DNA from: Catellatospora sichuanensis
GTDB taxonomy: Bacteria > Actinomycetota > Actinomycetes > Mycobacteriales > Micromonosporaceae
Length of the DNA: 64,000 bases
Direction: 5' to 3'
Assembly (NCBI RefSeq): GCF_007483665.1
Contig: NZ_ML660187.1
Span: 1 to 64,000, forward strand
Notes under the pieces: model-generated
What the model saw: only the letters and a program-made list of their open reading frames with translations
What the model was told of the DNA's origin: nothing
Databases searched by the model: none
In this document: positions 19,499 through 28,651 of the stretch, one piece after another
Layout of the letters: every line of letters starts with the position of its first letter
How positions within the stretch are numbered: the stretch's first letter is position 1
Program-made: the position numbers and the translations under genes

Positions 19499-19986
19499 TT
19501 CCGGCGTGACCCATTATTCGGCATAGCTTCGCCGGGCGCGGCGCAAAGTCGGACAGCCGCGGGGTCGATTATCCTCTGACAAGGGAAAACGGATTCTCAG
19601 CGCCATTTGACGAAACGTCGAGGGCACGGTGGATACCGGTTCCTGCGACCCCGACGCACGGCATACCGCCGCAACGGCGTCCTCGCACAGCGCAGTCGCG
19701 CGGGCACCCGCCGTCGCCCGGACCCTGCCATTCGCGCTCTGCGACGACGCGATGACCCTGCGCGCCGATCGGTCTTTAGGATCGGCGAATGCGCGGCCGT
19801 CGGACGGCCGCGCACCGACGCGATCGATCCACCGCGCGGGTTCGATTAACGGCACCGGGCGGCGGCGTTTCCACCGGGCCCGGACTGAGCCTGTCCGTCG
19901 ATCGCCGGACTGTGGGCGAATGCGGCCACGGCGGACTGCACTAGGGTGGGCCCGGCGTTATGGCAACACACCCGGGAGGCGCCCGC
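19499..19986. other. Gene-free region with two adjacent palindromes
   Basis: No gene is supported. At 19763-19787 CGCCGATC pairs with GATCGGCG, and at 19791-19813 an 11-bp arm (GCGCGGCCGTC) pairs perfectly with its complement around a single G. TAGGGT near 19942 may be the -10 for the methyltransferase gene. Confidence 0.6.
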
Positions 19987-20715
19987 ATGGAACCCATCGA
20001 AGAACACCGGCTCTCTTTCGGCGCGGCGGCGCAGACATACCAGCAGTCGCGCCCGAGCTATCCGACCGACGCGCTGACCTGGGCGATCGGCACCGCACCC
20101 GGCCGCGTGGTCGACCTGGGCGCGGGCACCGGCCAGCTCACCCGAGTGGCGCTGGCCGCGGGCTTCGAGGTCGTCGCGGTGGAACCCGACCCCGGTATGC
20201 GCGCCGCGCTCGACGCGGCGACCCCCGGGACCGTCGCCCTGGCGGGCTCCGCGGAGTCGATCCCGCTGCCCGACGGATATGCCGACGCCGTCGTCGTGGG
20301 CACCGCGTACCACTGGTTCGACAAGGAGCGTGCCCACCCGGAGATCATCCGGGTGCTGCGCCCCGGCGGGGTGTTCGCGCCGATGCGCAACGACCGCGAC
20401 GTGAGCGTCGACTGGGTCCGGCAGCTCGACGTGATCATCAGGTCGGCCCTCTTCCACCGGCCCGAGAACGCCGAGTTCGGCGAGTTGTTCGCCCCATTCG
20501 AGCAGGCCGAATTCCGGCACAGCGTCACGCAGACCCCGCAGGGCCTGCTGGACCTCATCGCCACCCGTTCCTGGTATCTCGTCGCGCCCGAGGACGATCG
20601 GCAGCGGCTGCGCGAGGCGGTCCTCGAGTTGTGCGCGACCCATCCCGACCTGGCCGGGCGGGAGAGCTTCGCGCTGCCCTACGTCACGAAGGTGCTGCGG
20701 GCGGTCAGGCGCTGA
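19987..20715 (+). CDS. Class I SAM-dependent methyltransferase
   Basis: 242 aa. Motif I VVDLGAGTGQL near residues 37-47, an acidic residue ending strand 2 (AVEPDPGM), and the motif around PLPDGYADAVVVGTAYHWF, typical of the methyltransferase type 11 group. Substrate unknown. ATG 19987 with GGGAGG upstream is preferred to the ATG at 19960. The last 11 nt overlap the 3' end of coaX tail to tail. Confidence 0.85.
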   Translation: MEPIEEHRLSFGAAAQTYQQSRPSYPTDALTWAIGTAPGRVVDLGAGTGQLTRVALAAGFEVVAVEPDPGMRAALDAATPGTVALAGSAESIPLPDGYADAVVVGTAYHWFDKERAHPEIIRVLRPGGVFAPMRNDRDVSVDWVRQLDVIIRSALFHRPENAEFGELFAPFEQAEFRHSVTQTPQGLLDLIATRSWYLVAPEDDRQRLREAVLELCATHPDLAGRESFALPYVTKVLRAVRR

Positions 20716-21469
20716 CGTTGCGCTCGTACACCATGCGCAGGCCGATCAGGGTGATCATCGGCTCGTGATGGGTGATGGTGCGGCACTCGCCCATCACCAC
20801 CGGCGCGAGGCCGCCCGTGGCGATGACCGCGGTCACCCCGCCCAGCTCCTCGATCATGCGCTCGACGATGCGGTCGACCTGGCCGGCGAAGCCGAAGTAC
20901 ATACCGGCCTGTAGGCACTCGACGGTGTTCTTGCCGATCACCGAGCGGGGCTGGGCCGGCTCCACCTTGCGCAGCTGGGCGGCACGGGCCGCGAGCGCGT
21001 CGAAGGAGATCTCGATGCCCGGGGCGAACGCGCCGCCCAGGAACTCGCCCCGGGCGCTGATCACGTCGAAGTTGGTGGTGGTGCCGAAGTCGACCACGAT
21101 GGCCGGCCCGCCGTAGAGGGTGTGCGCCGCCAGCGTGTTGACCACGCGGTCGGCGCCCACCTCCTTCGGGTTGTCGATGGCCAGCTGCACACCCGTCTTC
21201 ACGCCCGGCTCCACCACGACCGCGGGCAGCCCGGCGTAGTAGCGGCCAAGCATGGTGCGCAGCGAGCGCAGCGCCGCGGGCACGGTCGAGCAGGCCGCGA
21301 CTCCGGTGATCTCGACGTTGTCCCCGGCCAGCAGGCCGCGGAACATCAGACCGAGCTCGTCGGCGGTGTTGCGGGCATCCGTCTTCACCCGCCACGAGTG
21401 CACGATCTTGTCGCCCTCGAAGGTGGCGAGCACCGTGTTGGTGTTACCGATGTCGATACAGAGCAGCAC
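20705..21469 (-). CDS. coaX: Type III pantothenate kinase
   Basis: 254 aa. It phosphorylates pantothenate in the first step of coenzyme A synthesis. The ASKHA-fold phosphate loop LLCIDIGNTNTVLATFEG opens the protein, GADRVVNTLAAHTLYG and VVDFGTTTNFDVIS follow, and GAFAPGIEIS lies in the middle. GTG start, 7 nt after the nadC stop, so it is probably the last gene of nadB-nadC-coaX. Confidence 0.94.
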   Translation of the reverse strand: MLLCIDIGNTNTVLATFEGDKIVHSWRVKTDARNTADELGLMFRGLLAGDNVEITGVAACSTVPAALRSLRTMLGRYYAGLPAVVVEPGVKTGVQLAIDNPKEVGADRVVNTLAAHTLYGGPAIVVDFGTTTNFDVISARGEFLGGAFAPGIEISFDALAARAAQLRKVEPAQPRSVIGKNTVECLQAGMYFGFAGQVDRIVERMIEELGGVTAVIATGGLAPVVMGECRTITHHEPMITLIGLRMVYERNVSA

Positions 21470-21476
21470 CCGACGT

Positions 21477-22358
21477 CTACTTCCGCGCTCGGAGGTCCAA
21501 AGCGATGTCCACGATAGGCGACGAGTGGGTCAGCGCCCCCACCGAGAGGTAGTCGACGCCGGTGGCCGCGTACTCGGCGGCGACCTGCAGCGTCAACCCG
21601 CCGGTGGCCTCCAGCTCGGCCCGGTCGCCGACGGCCGTCACGACCTCGCGCAGCAGCTGCGGGGACATGTTGTCGCAGAGCAGGAACGTCGCCCCGGCGG
21701 TCACCGCCTCCTGCGCCTCGGCCAGCGTGGTCACCTCGACCTGCACCGGCACGTCGGGGAAATTCGCCCGGACCAGGTCGTACGCCGCGGTGATGGAGCC
21801 CGCCGCGAGCTTGTGGTTGTCCTTGATCATGGCCACGTCGTACAGGCCCATGCGCTTGTTGGTGCCGCCCGCCGCGCGGACCGCGTACTTCTCCAGCGGC
21901 CGCAGGCCGGGGGTGGTCTTGCGGGTGTCCAGCACCAGCGCCTTGGTGCCGGCGAGCTGCTCCACCCAGCGGCGGGTGTGGGTGGCCACGCCGGACATGC
22001 GGCAGAGCAGGTTGAGCGCGGTGCGCTCGGCCGACAGCAGGGTGCGGGTCGGCCCGGTGATCGTGGCCAGCACGTCGCCGCGTGCCACCGTGTCACCGTC
22101 GTGCGCGTGCACGGTGACCTCGGCGCCCGGCCCGGCCAGCTCGAACACCAGCTCCGCCACGGCCAGCCCGGCGACCACGCCGGCCTCCCGGGCGATCAGG
22201 TCCGCGGTGTCGACCTGGGTCTCGGGGATGGTCGCCACGCTGGTCACGTCGAGCCGGTCCGGCCCCAGGTCCTCACGCAGTGCGTTGGCCACGATGCGCT
22301 GCACCTCGTCCGGGTCGAGCCCTGCCTTGAGCAGCTGCGCCTGCGTCGTGTCCCTCAC
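21477..22358 (-). CDS. nadC: Nicotinate-nucleotide pyrophosphorylase (quinolinate PRTase)
   Basis: 293 aa from GTG 22358. It converts quinolinate and PRPP to nicotinate mononucleotide in de novo NAD synthesis. Recognisable stretches are EDLGPDRLDVTSVATIP at the N-terminus, RTALNLLCRMSGVAT, LDTRKTTPGLRPLEKYAV and MIKDNHKLAAGS. The GTG overlaps the nadB stop as GTGA, so translation is likely coupled. Confidence 0.95.
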   Translation of the reverse strand: MRDTTQAQLLKAGLDPDEVQRIVANALREDLGPDRLDVTSVATIPETQVDTADLIAREAGVVAGLAVAELVFELAGPGAEVTVHAHDGDTVARGDVLATITGPTRTLLSAERTALNLLCRMSGVATHTRRWVEQLAGTKALVLDTRKTTPGLRPLEKYAVRAAGGTNKRMGLYDVAMIKDNHKLAAGSITAAYDLVRANFPDVPVQVEVTTLAEAQEAVTAGATFLLCDNMSPQLLREVVTAVGDRAELEATGGLTLQVAAEYAATGVDYLSVGALTHSSPIVDIALDLRARK

Positions 22359-24250
22359 GCCATCGCCTCCCACGTCGAATTCGTCGTGCCGTCCGCGGCC
22401 AGCCCGGGGAACAGGTGCCCCCGCCAGCCGTCGTCCGCCTCTGCATGATCCTCGCGCCAGTGGCACCCGCGCGTCTCGGCACGCAGGGCAGCCGACGCGA
22501 CCAGCGCGCTCGCCACGGTGAGCAGGTTCGCGAACTCCCAGCCCGCGGTGCGCCCGGGTAGCGGCGGCGTGCCGACCTCGCGCAGCACCCGGGCCGTCTC
22601 GGCCAGCGTCTGCGCACTGCGCAGCACGCCCGCCCCGCGGGTCATCGCCCGCTGCAGCTCGCGTCGCCGCGCGGCCAGGTCCACCGCCGGCACCTCGGCC
22701 GCGGCCACGAGGCCCTGCGGCGTCCACGCCAGACCACCGGCCGCCGCGGTTCCGGCGGTGGACGCGGCGTCGCCGGACTGGGCGAGCGGTCCGCCGACCT
22801 GCTCGGACACGCCGACCGCGCCGCCCTCGGCGGCAGGGTCCGCAGGCTGGTCCGGCGGGAAGCTCCGGGGCAGGTCCGGGCGGTCGGGGCCGTCGAGCAC
22901 CGGGTCGGCCTGCGGGGGCAGGTCGCGGGTGATGTCGGCGGCGATGCGGCGGGCGAAGACCAGCCCTTCCAGCAGTGAGTTCGAGGCCAGCCGGTTGGCG
23001 CCGTGCACGCCGGTGCAGGCCACTTCGCCGCAGGCGTACAGGCCGGGGATGCTGGTGCGGCCGTCCAGGTCGGTGCGGACCCCGCCGGACGCGTAGTGCG
23101 CGGCCGGGGCGACCGGGATCAGGTCCACGGTGGGGTCAACCCCGGCGGCCAGGCAGTACGCCGTGATCGTCGGGAAGCGGTGGGCCAGGTCGGGCACGTG
23201 CCGGGCGTCCAGATAGACGTGGTCGGTGCCCGCGGCCAGCATCTGCCGGTGGATGCCCTTGGCGACCACGTCGCGGGGCGCGAGCTCGGCCAGCTCGTGC
23301 TGCCCGACCATGAAGCGCTTGCCGTCCCCGTCGACCAGGTACGCGCCCTCGCCCCGCAGCGCCTCGCTGACCAGCGGCTGCTGCGCGGTGCGGTTGTTCG
23401 GCAGGTAGAGCGACGTCGGATGGAACTGCACGAACTCGAGGTCGGTGACGTCCGCGCCGGCCCGCAGCGCCAGCGCGACGCCGTCGCCGGTGGACACGAT
23501 CGGGTTGGTGGTGGCCGCGAAGATCTGGCCGAGGCCGCCGGTGGCCAGCACCACGGCACGGGCCAGCACGGCCCCGACCCCGTCCTCGGTGCCCTCGCCG
23601 AGCACGTGCAGGGTCACCCCGCAGGCCCGGCCGCGGGTGTCGCGCAGCAGGTCGAGCACCAGCGCGTGCTCCACCAGGCGGATCCACGGGTCGCGGCGCA
23701 CCGCGGCGTGCAGCGCCCGCTGCACCTCGGCGCCGGTCGCGTCACCGCCCGCGTGCACGATGCGGTTGGCGTGGTGGCCGCCCTCGCGGGTGAGCATCAG
23801 GGAGCCGTCCGGGTGGCGGTCGAACTCCGCGCCCATCTTGATCAGCTCGCGGACCCGGGTGGGGCCTTCGGTGACCAGCACGTCCACCGCGGCCGGGTCG
23901 CACAGGCCGACGCCCGCGACCAGCGTGTCGCGGGCGTGGGCGGCGGGGGTGTCCAGCGGGTCGAGCACGGCCGCGATGCCGCCCTGCGCCCAGCGGGTGG
24001 AGCCGTCATCAATGTTGACCTTGGTGACCACGGTGACGTGCAGGCCTGCCTCACGCAGGTGCAGCGCCGCGGTCAGGCCGGCGATGCCGGACCCGATCAC
24101 GACCACGTCGGTCGGTTCGAACCAGCTCGCGGGCCGCGCGGGCAACGCCCGGGGCAACACCGGTAGATCAACCGGGACTGTCAACGCCTTGCGCACCAGC
24201 ACAGTCAACCGCGCCGAGGCCCGGCGTTCACCCCCGGGCCCACGTGACAC
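22355..24250 (-). CDS. nadB: L-aspartate oxidase
   Basis: 631 aa. A flavoprotein that oxidises aspartate to iminoaspartate. The FAD-binding VVVIGSGIAGLTAALHL lies near 48-64, with TREGGHHANRIVHAGGDATG and QFHPTSLY downstream. It is longer than most NadB proteins because a Pro/Ala/Gly-rich insert of roughly 70 residues (about 450-520) separates the FAD region from the helical C-terminus. The start is uncertain: GTG 24250 is used, but other in-frame starts follow within 35 codons. NadA, the usual partner, is not encoded nearby. Confidence 0.93.
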   Translation of the reverse strand: MSRGPGGERRASARLTVLVRKALTVPVDLPVLPRALPARPASWFEPTDVVVIGSGIAGLTAALHLREAGLHVTVVTKVNIDDGSTRWAQGGIAAVLDPLDTPAAHARDTLVAGVGLCDPAAVDVLVTEGPTRVRELIKMGAEFDRHPDGSLMLTREGGHHANRIVHAGGDATGAEVQRALHAAVRRDPWIRLVEHALVLDLLRDTRGRACGVTLHVLGEGTEDGVGAVLARAVVLATGGLGQIFAATTNPIVSTGDGVALALRAGADVTDLEFVQFHPTSLYLPNNRTAQQPLVSEALRGEGAYLVDGDGKRFMVGQHELAELAPRDVVAKGIHRQMLAAGTDHVYLDARHVPDLAHRFPTITAYCLAAGVDPTVDLIPVAPAAHYASGGVRTDLDGRTSIPGLYACGEVACTGVHGANRLASNSLLEGLVFARRIAADITRDLPPQADPVLDGPDRPDLPRSFPPDQPADPAAEGGAVGVSEQVGGPLAQSGDAASTAGTAAAGGLAWTPQGLVAAAEVPAVDLAARRRELQRAMTRGAGVLRSAQTLAETARVLREVGTPPLPGRTAGWEFANLLTVASALVASAALRAETRGCHWREDHAEADDGWRGHLFPGLAADGTTNSTWEAMA

Positions 24251-24294
24251 CCCTCACCGTCCCCCGGCGCGCGGCCGGGGGACGGCGTGGGACG

Positions 24295-25179
24295 TCACGC
24301 GTAGTTGATCGGCAGACCCTTGGTGCCGGCACCGCGCAGGGACTTGGTGACCTTCTTCTTGCTCAGCCACAGGTGGCAGCGCACACCGTGGTCGCCGGCC
24401 TCCCAGTCGGCCTGAGACGGCCAGTTCCAGACCACACCGGTGCGGTAGTTGATGTTGCCGTCGTTGGGCACCTTCACGTAGCTGGCGATGATGCCGCGGC
24501 ACGCCTTGGCGATCTTGGTGTTCATGCCCTTCAGGCTGCTGAAAGCGGTGCTGCCGGCGTTCCACACGCCCACGAACTCCGCGTTGTGGCCCTTGGTGCA
24601 GGAGATCGCCACCAGCTGCGAGCCGTACTGGAAGCAGCCGAACTTCAGGCTGGCGAGCCCGCCCTTGAGCGGGGCGGTACGCGACACCGGGTCGCCGTAC
24701 TGGCCGTCCAGCGCGGTCAGCTCGCAGCGGTACCAGCGCGCGCCACCGTCCCAGCCGGCCTGCGACGGCAGCGAGACGCCGAACCAGAACGCGCCGTTGC
24801 GCCAGTCGCCGCCGACGTAGGTGTTGACCTTCGTGTTGCAGTCCGCCCAGGCGGCGCGCATGTCGGGCGAGCCCTCCGAGGGCGGCGTGGTGCGCGAGGC
24901 CGCCTCGCCGGTGAAGTCCGCCACGGCGACCGTCTCGTACGTGTGGCTCTGGTCACATCCGATCGGCTTGTACGACGAGCGGTAGCTGACGTCGCGGAAG
25001 GAGTCCGCGCACATGGCCTCGTCCGGCCGCCAGCTCTTGGGCTCGGCCACGGCCGCCCACTGGTTCGTGAGGTCGCCGTCCGCCCCCGGCGGCAGCTGTC
25101 CCCCGCAGGCCGACGTGGCCAGCAGGGCTGCCGCGACCAGCACGACCCCTGCGACCCTACGGCCGATCACCTCACGCAT
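24295..25179 (-). CDS. Septum-formation family lipoprotein, paralogue 1
   Basis: 294 aa from ATG 25179 (GGGAGG upstream). Signal peptide with lipobox ATSAC near residues 20-24. Two related extracytoplasmic halves, each with a Cys-x-x-x-His-x-x-Glu element: GCDQSHTYETVAV and SCTKGHNAEFVGV. A conserved middle stretch is GGARWYRCEL, and the end has a basic KKKVTKSL-type tail. It belongs with the Septum_form family by these features; the biochemical role is not established. Most divergent of four tandem paralogues, 44 nt upstream of nadB. Confidence 0.75.
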   Translation of the reverse strand: MREVIGRRVAGVVLVAAALLATSACGGQLPPGADGDLTNQWAAVAEPKSWRPDEAMCADSFRDVSYRSSYKPIGCDQSHTYETVAVADFTGEAASRTTPPSEGSPDMRAAWADCNTKVNTYVGGDWRNGAFWFGVSLPSQAGWDGGARWYRCELTALDGQYGDPVSRTAPLKGGLASLKFGCFQYGSQLVAISCTKGHNAEFVGVWNAGSTAFSSLKGMNTKIAKACRGIIASYVKVPNDGNINYRTGVVWNWPSQADWEAGDHGVRCHLWLSKKKVTKSLRGAGTKGLPINYA

Positions 25180-25267
25180 CAGTGCCTCCCCAAAGCCTTG
25201 CCGAACATGAATGGGGAGCATATTTCATGCCCGCCACCGCATGTCGACGCCCGGTCGGGTCGGCGGA

Positions 25268-26167
25268 TCAGCTCGGGATGCCCTTGCCCGCGGTGCCTTT
25301 GGCCGAACCCGTCATCTTCTTCGTCTCCAGCCACAGGTAGCAGCGCACGCCGCGGTCGCCGCCGGCCCAGGTGGCCTTGCTGTACGGCCACGAGATAACG
25401 CCGTACTTGCTGGTGGCGCTCACGCTGACCCCGATGAACGCGGCCATCGCCTTGCGGCAGTTGCTGTGGAAGTAGTCCCAGTCCGCCTTGCTGACCGGGT
25501 ACTTGCGGGTGGCCGCGGCCGTGAACGTGCCGACGTACTCGGCGTTGTGGGACTTGGCGCAGTCGGTCTCCGGCATGGTGTCCACCGAGCCGTTCTTGCC
25601 GCTCTCGGCGAAGCAGGTGAGCAGCAGTCCCGGCGGCAGCGCGCCGCGCAGGCTGCCGCTGCGGTGCACCCAGTCGGCCTTGTCGGTGACCGTGGTCAGC
25701 TCGTTGAGCTCGCAGCGGTACCACCGGGCGCCGCCCTGCCAGGCCGCGGCCGAGGGCAGCGTCAGGTCGAGGGTCAGGCGGCCGTCGCGCCACTGCCGGC
25801 CGACGAACGCGGTGGAGCGCTCGTCGCACTCGGCGAACGCGCCTGCGAGCAGCGCGTCGTCCGCCTCCGGCGGGGCGGCCCGCTCGGCGACGGGGCCGGT
25901 CAGCGTGCCGACGTAGACCGTCTCGCCGTAGTGCTCGGACTCGCAGTCGACCGGCCGGTACGCGGTGGCACGGCCGGTCTGCTCGTACGCCTTCTCATGG
26001 CAGACCTCGGCGCCGGGGGTGAACATCTGCACCGCGGGCAGGCCTGCCCAGTCGTCGGCGAGCTTGCCGTCCACCCCGGACACCGGTGTGGAACAGCCTG
26101 CCAGCGCCAACGGCGCCGCCAGTGCGCAGACGGCCGCACCGGCGGCGATCGACCGCCTCCATGCCAT
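25268..26167 (-). CDS. Septum-formation family lipoprotein, paralogue 2
   Basis: 299 aa. Lipobox ALAGC at about 21-25. The same two-half design: DCESEHYGETVYVG and DCAKSHNAEYVGTF, with QGGARWYRCELNEL between. C-terminal GDRGVRCYLWLETKKMTGSA parallels the other paralogues. The equivalent basic/Gly C-terminal tail (AKGTAGKGIPS) is kept. Confidence 0.75.
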   Translation of the reverse strand: MAWRRSIAAGAAVCALAAPLALAGCSTPVSGVDGKLADDWAGLPAVQMFTPGAEVCHEKAYEQTGRATAYRPVDCESEHYGETVYVGTLTGPVAERAAPPEADDALLAGAFAECDERSTAFVGRQWRDGRLTLDLTLPSAAAWQGGARWYRCELNELTTVTDKADWVHRSGSLRGALPPGLLLTCFAESGKNGSVDTMPETDCAKSHNAEYVGTFTAAATRKYPVSKADWDYFHSNCRKAMAAFIGVSVSATSKYGVISWPYSKATWAGGDRGVRCYLWLETKKMTGSAKGTAGKGIPS

Positions 26168-26305
26168 GTGTCGCCCCTCCCACTCGCCAGTGGCTCGTCC
26201 CAGAGATCCGCCTGACGGCAGAACTCTGACGACTCCTCGCCGGCGCCAAGTCCGCCGGGAGCCTAACCGACAGAAGGCGACCGCGACAGCGGTGCTGTCG
26301 GCCTT

Positions 26306-27187
26306 CTACCAGCCCGGAACGCCCTTGCCCTTGGTCGCCTTGGCCGACTTCTTCATGGTCTTGCCGTCGTAGAACCAGACCGAGCAGCGGACCACCCGGT
26401 CACCGCTCGCCCAGGCCTCCGCGTTGTGCGGGCTGGAGATGACGCCGATCCGGTTCGCGCTGCCCGTGCTGACGCCGATGAACTTCGCGGCCAGCTCCTG
26501 GCACTTGTCGTGGATGACGTTCCACTGCCGCTCCGACTTCGGGTAGGCGGTGGTCATGCTCGCCCGGTAGAAGCCCACGAACTCGCTGTTGTGCGCCTTG
26601 GTGCAGGGCACCTCGGGCATCTTGACGATCGTGGCGCCCTTGTCCTGGGTGTGCGTGCAGCCGACGACCAGCGCGGCCGGCACGGCACCCTTCAGGCTTC
26701 CCTCGCGCTTGACCCAGTTCATCTCGTCGAACACCGAGGAGACCTCGGTGACGTCACACCGGAACCAGCGCGCGCCGCCGTCCCAGGCGGACGGGGTCGG
26801 CACGGCGAGCGTCAGCTCGAGCCGTGCCTCACCCCACGGCCGCCCCAGGTAGGTGGCGGACTGCTTGTCGCACTCGGCGAACGCCGCGGCGGTGTCCTTC
26901 GGGCCGGGCGCGGCCGTCAGGCCCGGGAACTCGCCGACGTGCACGACCTCGGCGTGGTGCGTCTTCGCGCAGTCCACGACGGAGTCGGTGTACCGGCCGG
27001 TGTCCTTGGGCGCCGCGCCCAGGCACACACCCGCCTCGGGCACCCAGCCCTTGACGTCGGCGACCTTCACCCAGTCGTCGGTCAGTTCCGTGTCCACCTC
27101 GGCGGGCAGGGCGGTTCCACAACCGGCCAGCGCCAGGTTCGTCAGCAGTGCAGCCAGCATGGTGCCGACCGTCAGGCGTCCCCGCAT
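26306..27187 (-). CDS. Septum-formation family lipoprotein, paralogue 3
   Basis: 293 aa. The N-terminus MRGRLTVGTMLAALL and lipobox ALAGC are nearly identical to paralogue 4, pointing to a recent duplication. Halves: DCAKTHHAEVVHVG and PCTKAHNSEFVGFY; middle GGARWFRCDVTEV. It ends KSAKATKGKGVPGW. Predicted to be anchored outside the membrane; function unknown. Confidence 0.75.
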   Translation of the reverse strand: MRGRLTVGTMLAALLTNLALAGCGTALPAEVDTELTDDWVKVADVKGWVPEAGVCLGAAPKDTGRYTDSVVDCAKTHHAEVVHVGEFPGLTAAPGPKDTAAAFAECDKQSATYLGRPWGEARLELTLAVPTPSAWDGGARWFRCDVTEVSSVFDEMNWVKREGSLKGAVPAALVVGCTHTQDKGATIVKMPEVPCTKAHNSEFVGFYRASMTTAYPKSERQWNVIHDKCQELAAKFIGVSTGSANRIGVISSPHNAEAWASGDRVVRCSVWFYDGKTMKKSAKATKGKGVPGW

Positions 27188-27295
27188 CGCCCATCCTCCC
27201 AGGTCATAGAGCCTGCGCGAGCCTAAGCGACGATGCTCGGAACCGTAACCGCCTAACGGCCGAGAGCGAGATCACATCTGGCTGCGAAACCGCAG

Positions 27296-28162
27296 CTAGA
27301 AGTAGGGAACGCCCTTGCCCTTGGTCCCCTTTGCGGACTTCGTCATGGTCTTGGTCTCGAACCACATGGCGCAACGCACCGCCCGGTCACCCGCCTTCCA
27401 CCGCTCGTACCCGCGCGGGATGGAGATGAGCCCCAACCGGTCGGCCTGCGCGGTGCTGACGCCCAGGTACTTGCCCACGAGCACCCGGCACTGCTGGTGC
27501 AGCACGTCCCACTGGCGCTCCGACGTCGGGTAGGCGGTGCCCTCGGCCGCCCGGTAGAAGCCGACCCACTCGCTGTTGTGCTTCTTCCCGCAGGCCACAT
27601 CGGTCATGAAGCGCACGTCGTCTTCGCTCATCGCGACGTTGACGCAGCCGAGCACGAGCGCGGCCGGGAAGCCGTCCTTGAGGCTGCCGCTGCGCAGCGT
27701 GGGTCCGCCGGTGGTGCCCGCGTCGCCGACCTCGAACAGGTCGCAACGGAACCAGCGCGCGCCGCCCGCCCACACGTGATCCTTGGGGATGGTGAGCTGG
27801 AGCTCCAGGCGTCCCTCCCACCACGGCCGGCCGAGGTGCTTCGCCGACGCGGTGTCGCATTCGGCGTACGCGGCGGCAAGCTGGGTCGCGGACGGCAACT
27901 TCTCACCTTCGAAGGCGCCCACGTGGACCACCTCGATGAAGTGCTGCTCCGAACACGGGAGTTCGTCGCCAGCGCTCGTGCCGACGCTCTTGCCGAGACA
28001 CACCCCCGACGGCGGCACCTGCACCTTGACCTCGGCGACCGTCGCCCAGTCGTCGGTGAGGTCCGTATCCACCTCTGCCGGCAGCGCCGCCGCGCAACCG
28101 GCCAGTACCACGTTCACCAGCAGTGCGGCCAGCATCGTGCCGGCCTTCAGGCGTCCCCGCAT
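27296..28162 (-). CDS. Septum-formation family lipoprotein, paralogue 4
   Basis: 288 aa. Lipobox VLAGC; the N-terminal 50 residues match paralogue 3 closely (ALPAEVDT and LTDDW shared). Halves: PCSEQHFIEVVHVG and ACGKKHNSEWVGFY; middle GGARWFRCDLFEV; end KSAKGTKGKGVPYF. Downstream halves differ more than the signal region. It lies 60 nt after the panD 3' end on the same strand, so read-through from the pan operon is possible. Confidence 0.75.
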   Translation of the reverse strand: MRGRLKAGTMLAALLVNVVLAGCAAALPAEVDTDLTDDWATVAEVKVQVPPSGVCLGKSVGTSAGDELPCSEQHFIEVVHVGAFEGEKLPSATQLAAAYAECDTASAKHLGRPWWEGRLELQLTIPKDHVWAGGARWFRCDLFEVGDAGTTGGPTLRSGSLKDGFPAALVLGCVNVAMSEDDVRFMTDVACGKKHNSEWVGFYRAAEGTAYPTSERQWDVLHQQCRVLVGKYLGVSTAQADRLGLISIPRGYERWKAGDRAVRCAMWFETKTMTKSAKGTKGKGVPYF

Positions 28163-28222
28163 CGCCCGACCTCCCTCGTGTCGAGGGCAGCCTAGGCAAT
28201 CCGATCAAGGACGTGGATCGGC

Positions 28223-28651
28223 CTAACGGCTCAGCGTCAGGTCGCCCCGGACGACGCCGCCGACCATGCCCGGGACGGCCTCGGCCGGGTCCGCACCGAG
28301 CGAGATGATCCGGTTGTCGGCGTCCACGTGCACCACCCGCGGGCTGTACGAGCGGGCGGTGGCCTCGTCGGCCTGCGCGTACGAGATCAGGATGACCAGG
28401 TCGCCGGGCTGGACCAGGTGTGCCGCCGCCCCGTTGATGCCGATCACGCCGGTGCCGCGCTCGCCAGGGATGACGTAGGTCTCCAGCCGTGCCCCGTTGG
28501 TGATGTCCACGATCGCGACCTGCTCGCCGGCCAGCAGGTCGGCGGCGTCCATCAGATCCTCGTCGATGGTGACCGAGCCGACGTAGTGCAGGTCGGCCTG
28601 GGTCACCGTGGCCCGGTGGATCTTGGACTTGAACATGGTGCGCAGGAACAT
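28223..28651 (-). CDS. panD: Aspartate 1-decarboxylase proenzyme
   Basis: 142 aa. It makes beta-alanine for pantothenate; the chain self-cleaves to create a pyruvoyl group. The cleavage site is the Gly-Ser of [17 protein letters not shown], and [18 protein letters not shown] and [16 protein letters not shown] are family blocks. The first ATG overlaps the panC stop (TGATG); MFKS five codons later is an alternative start. Confidence 0.95.
   Translation of the reverse strand: MFLRTMFKSKIHRATVTQADLHYVGSVTIDEDLMDAADLLAGEQVAIVDITNGARLETYVIPGERGTGVIGINGAAAHLVQPGDLVILISYAQADEATARSYSPRVVHVDADNRIISLGADPAEAVPGMVGGVVRGDLTLSR

Noticed and set aside
19499..19986. Small open frames between lsr2 and the methyltransferase gene
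   Set aside because: No ribosome site, no conserved-looking product, and they cross the palindromes; treated as non-coding.
24295..28162. Septum-formation array as assembly duplication
   Set aside because: The copies differ clearly in sequence and length, so they are genuine paralogues.
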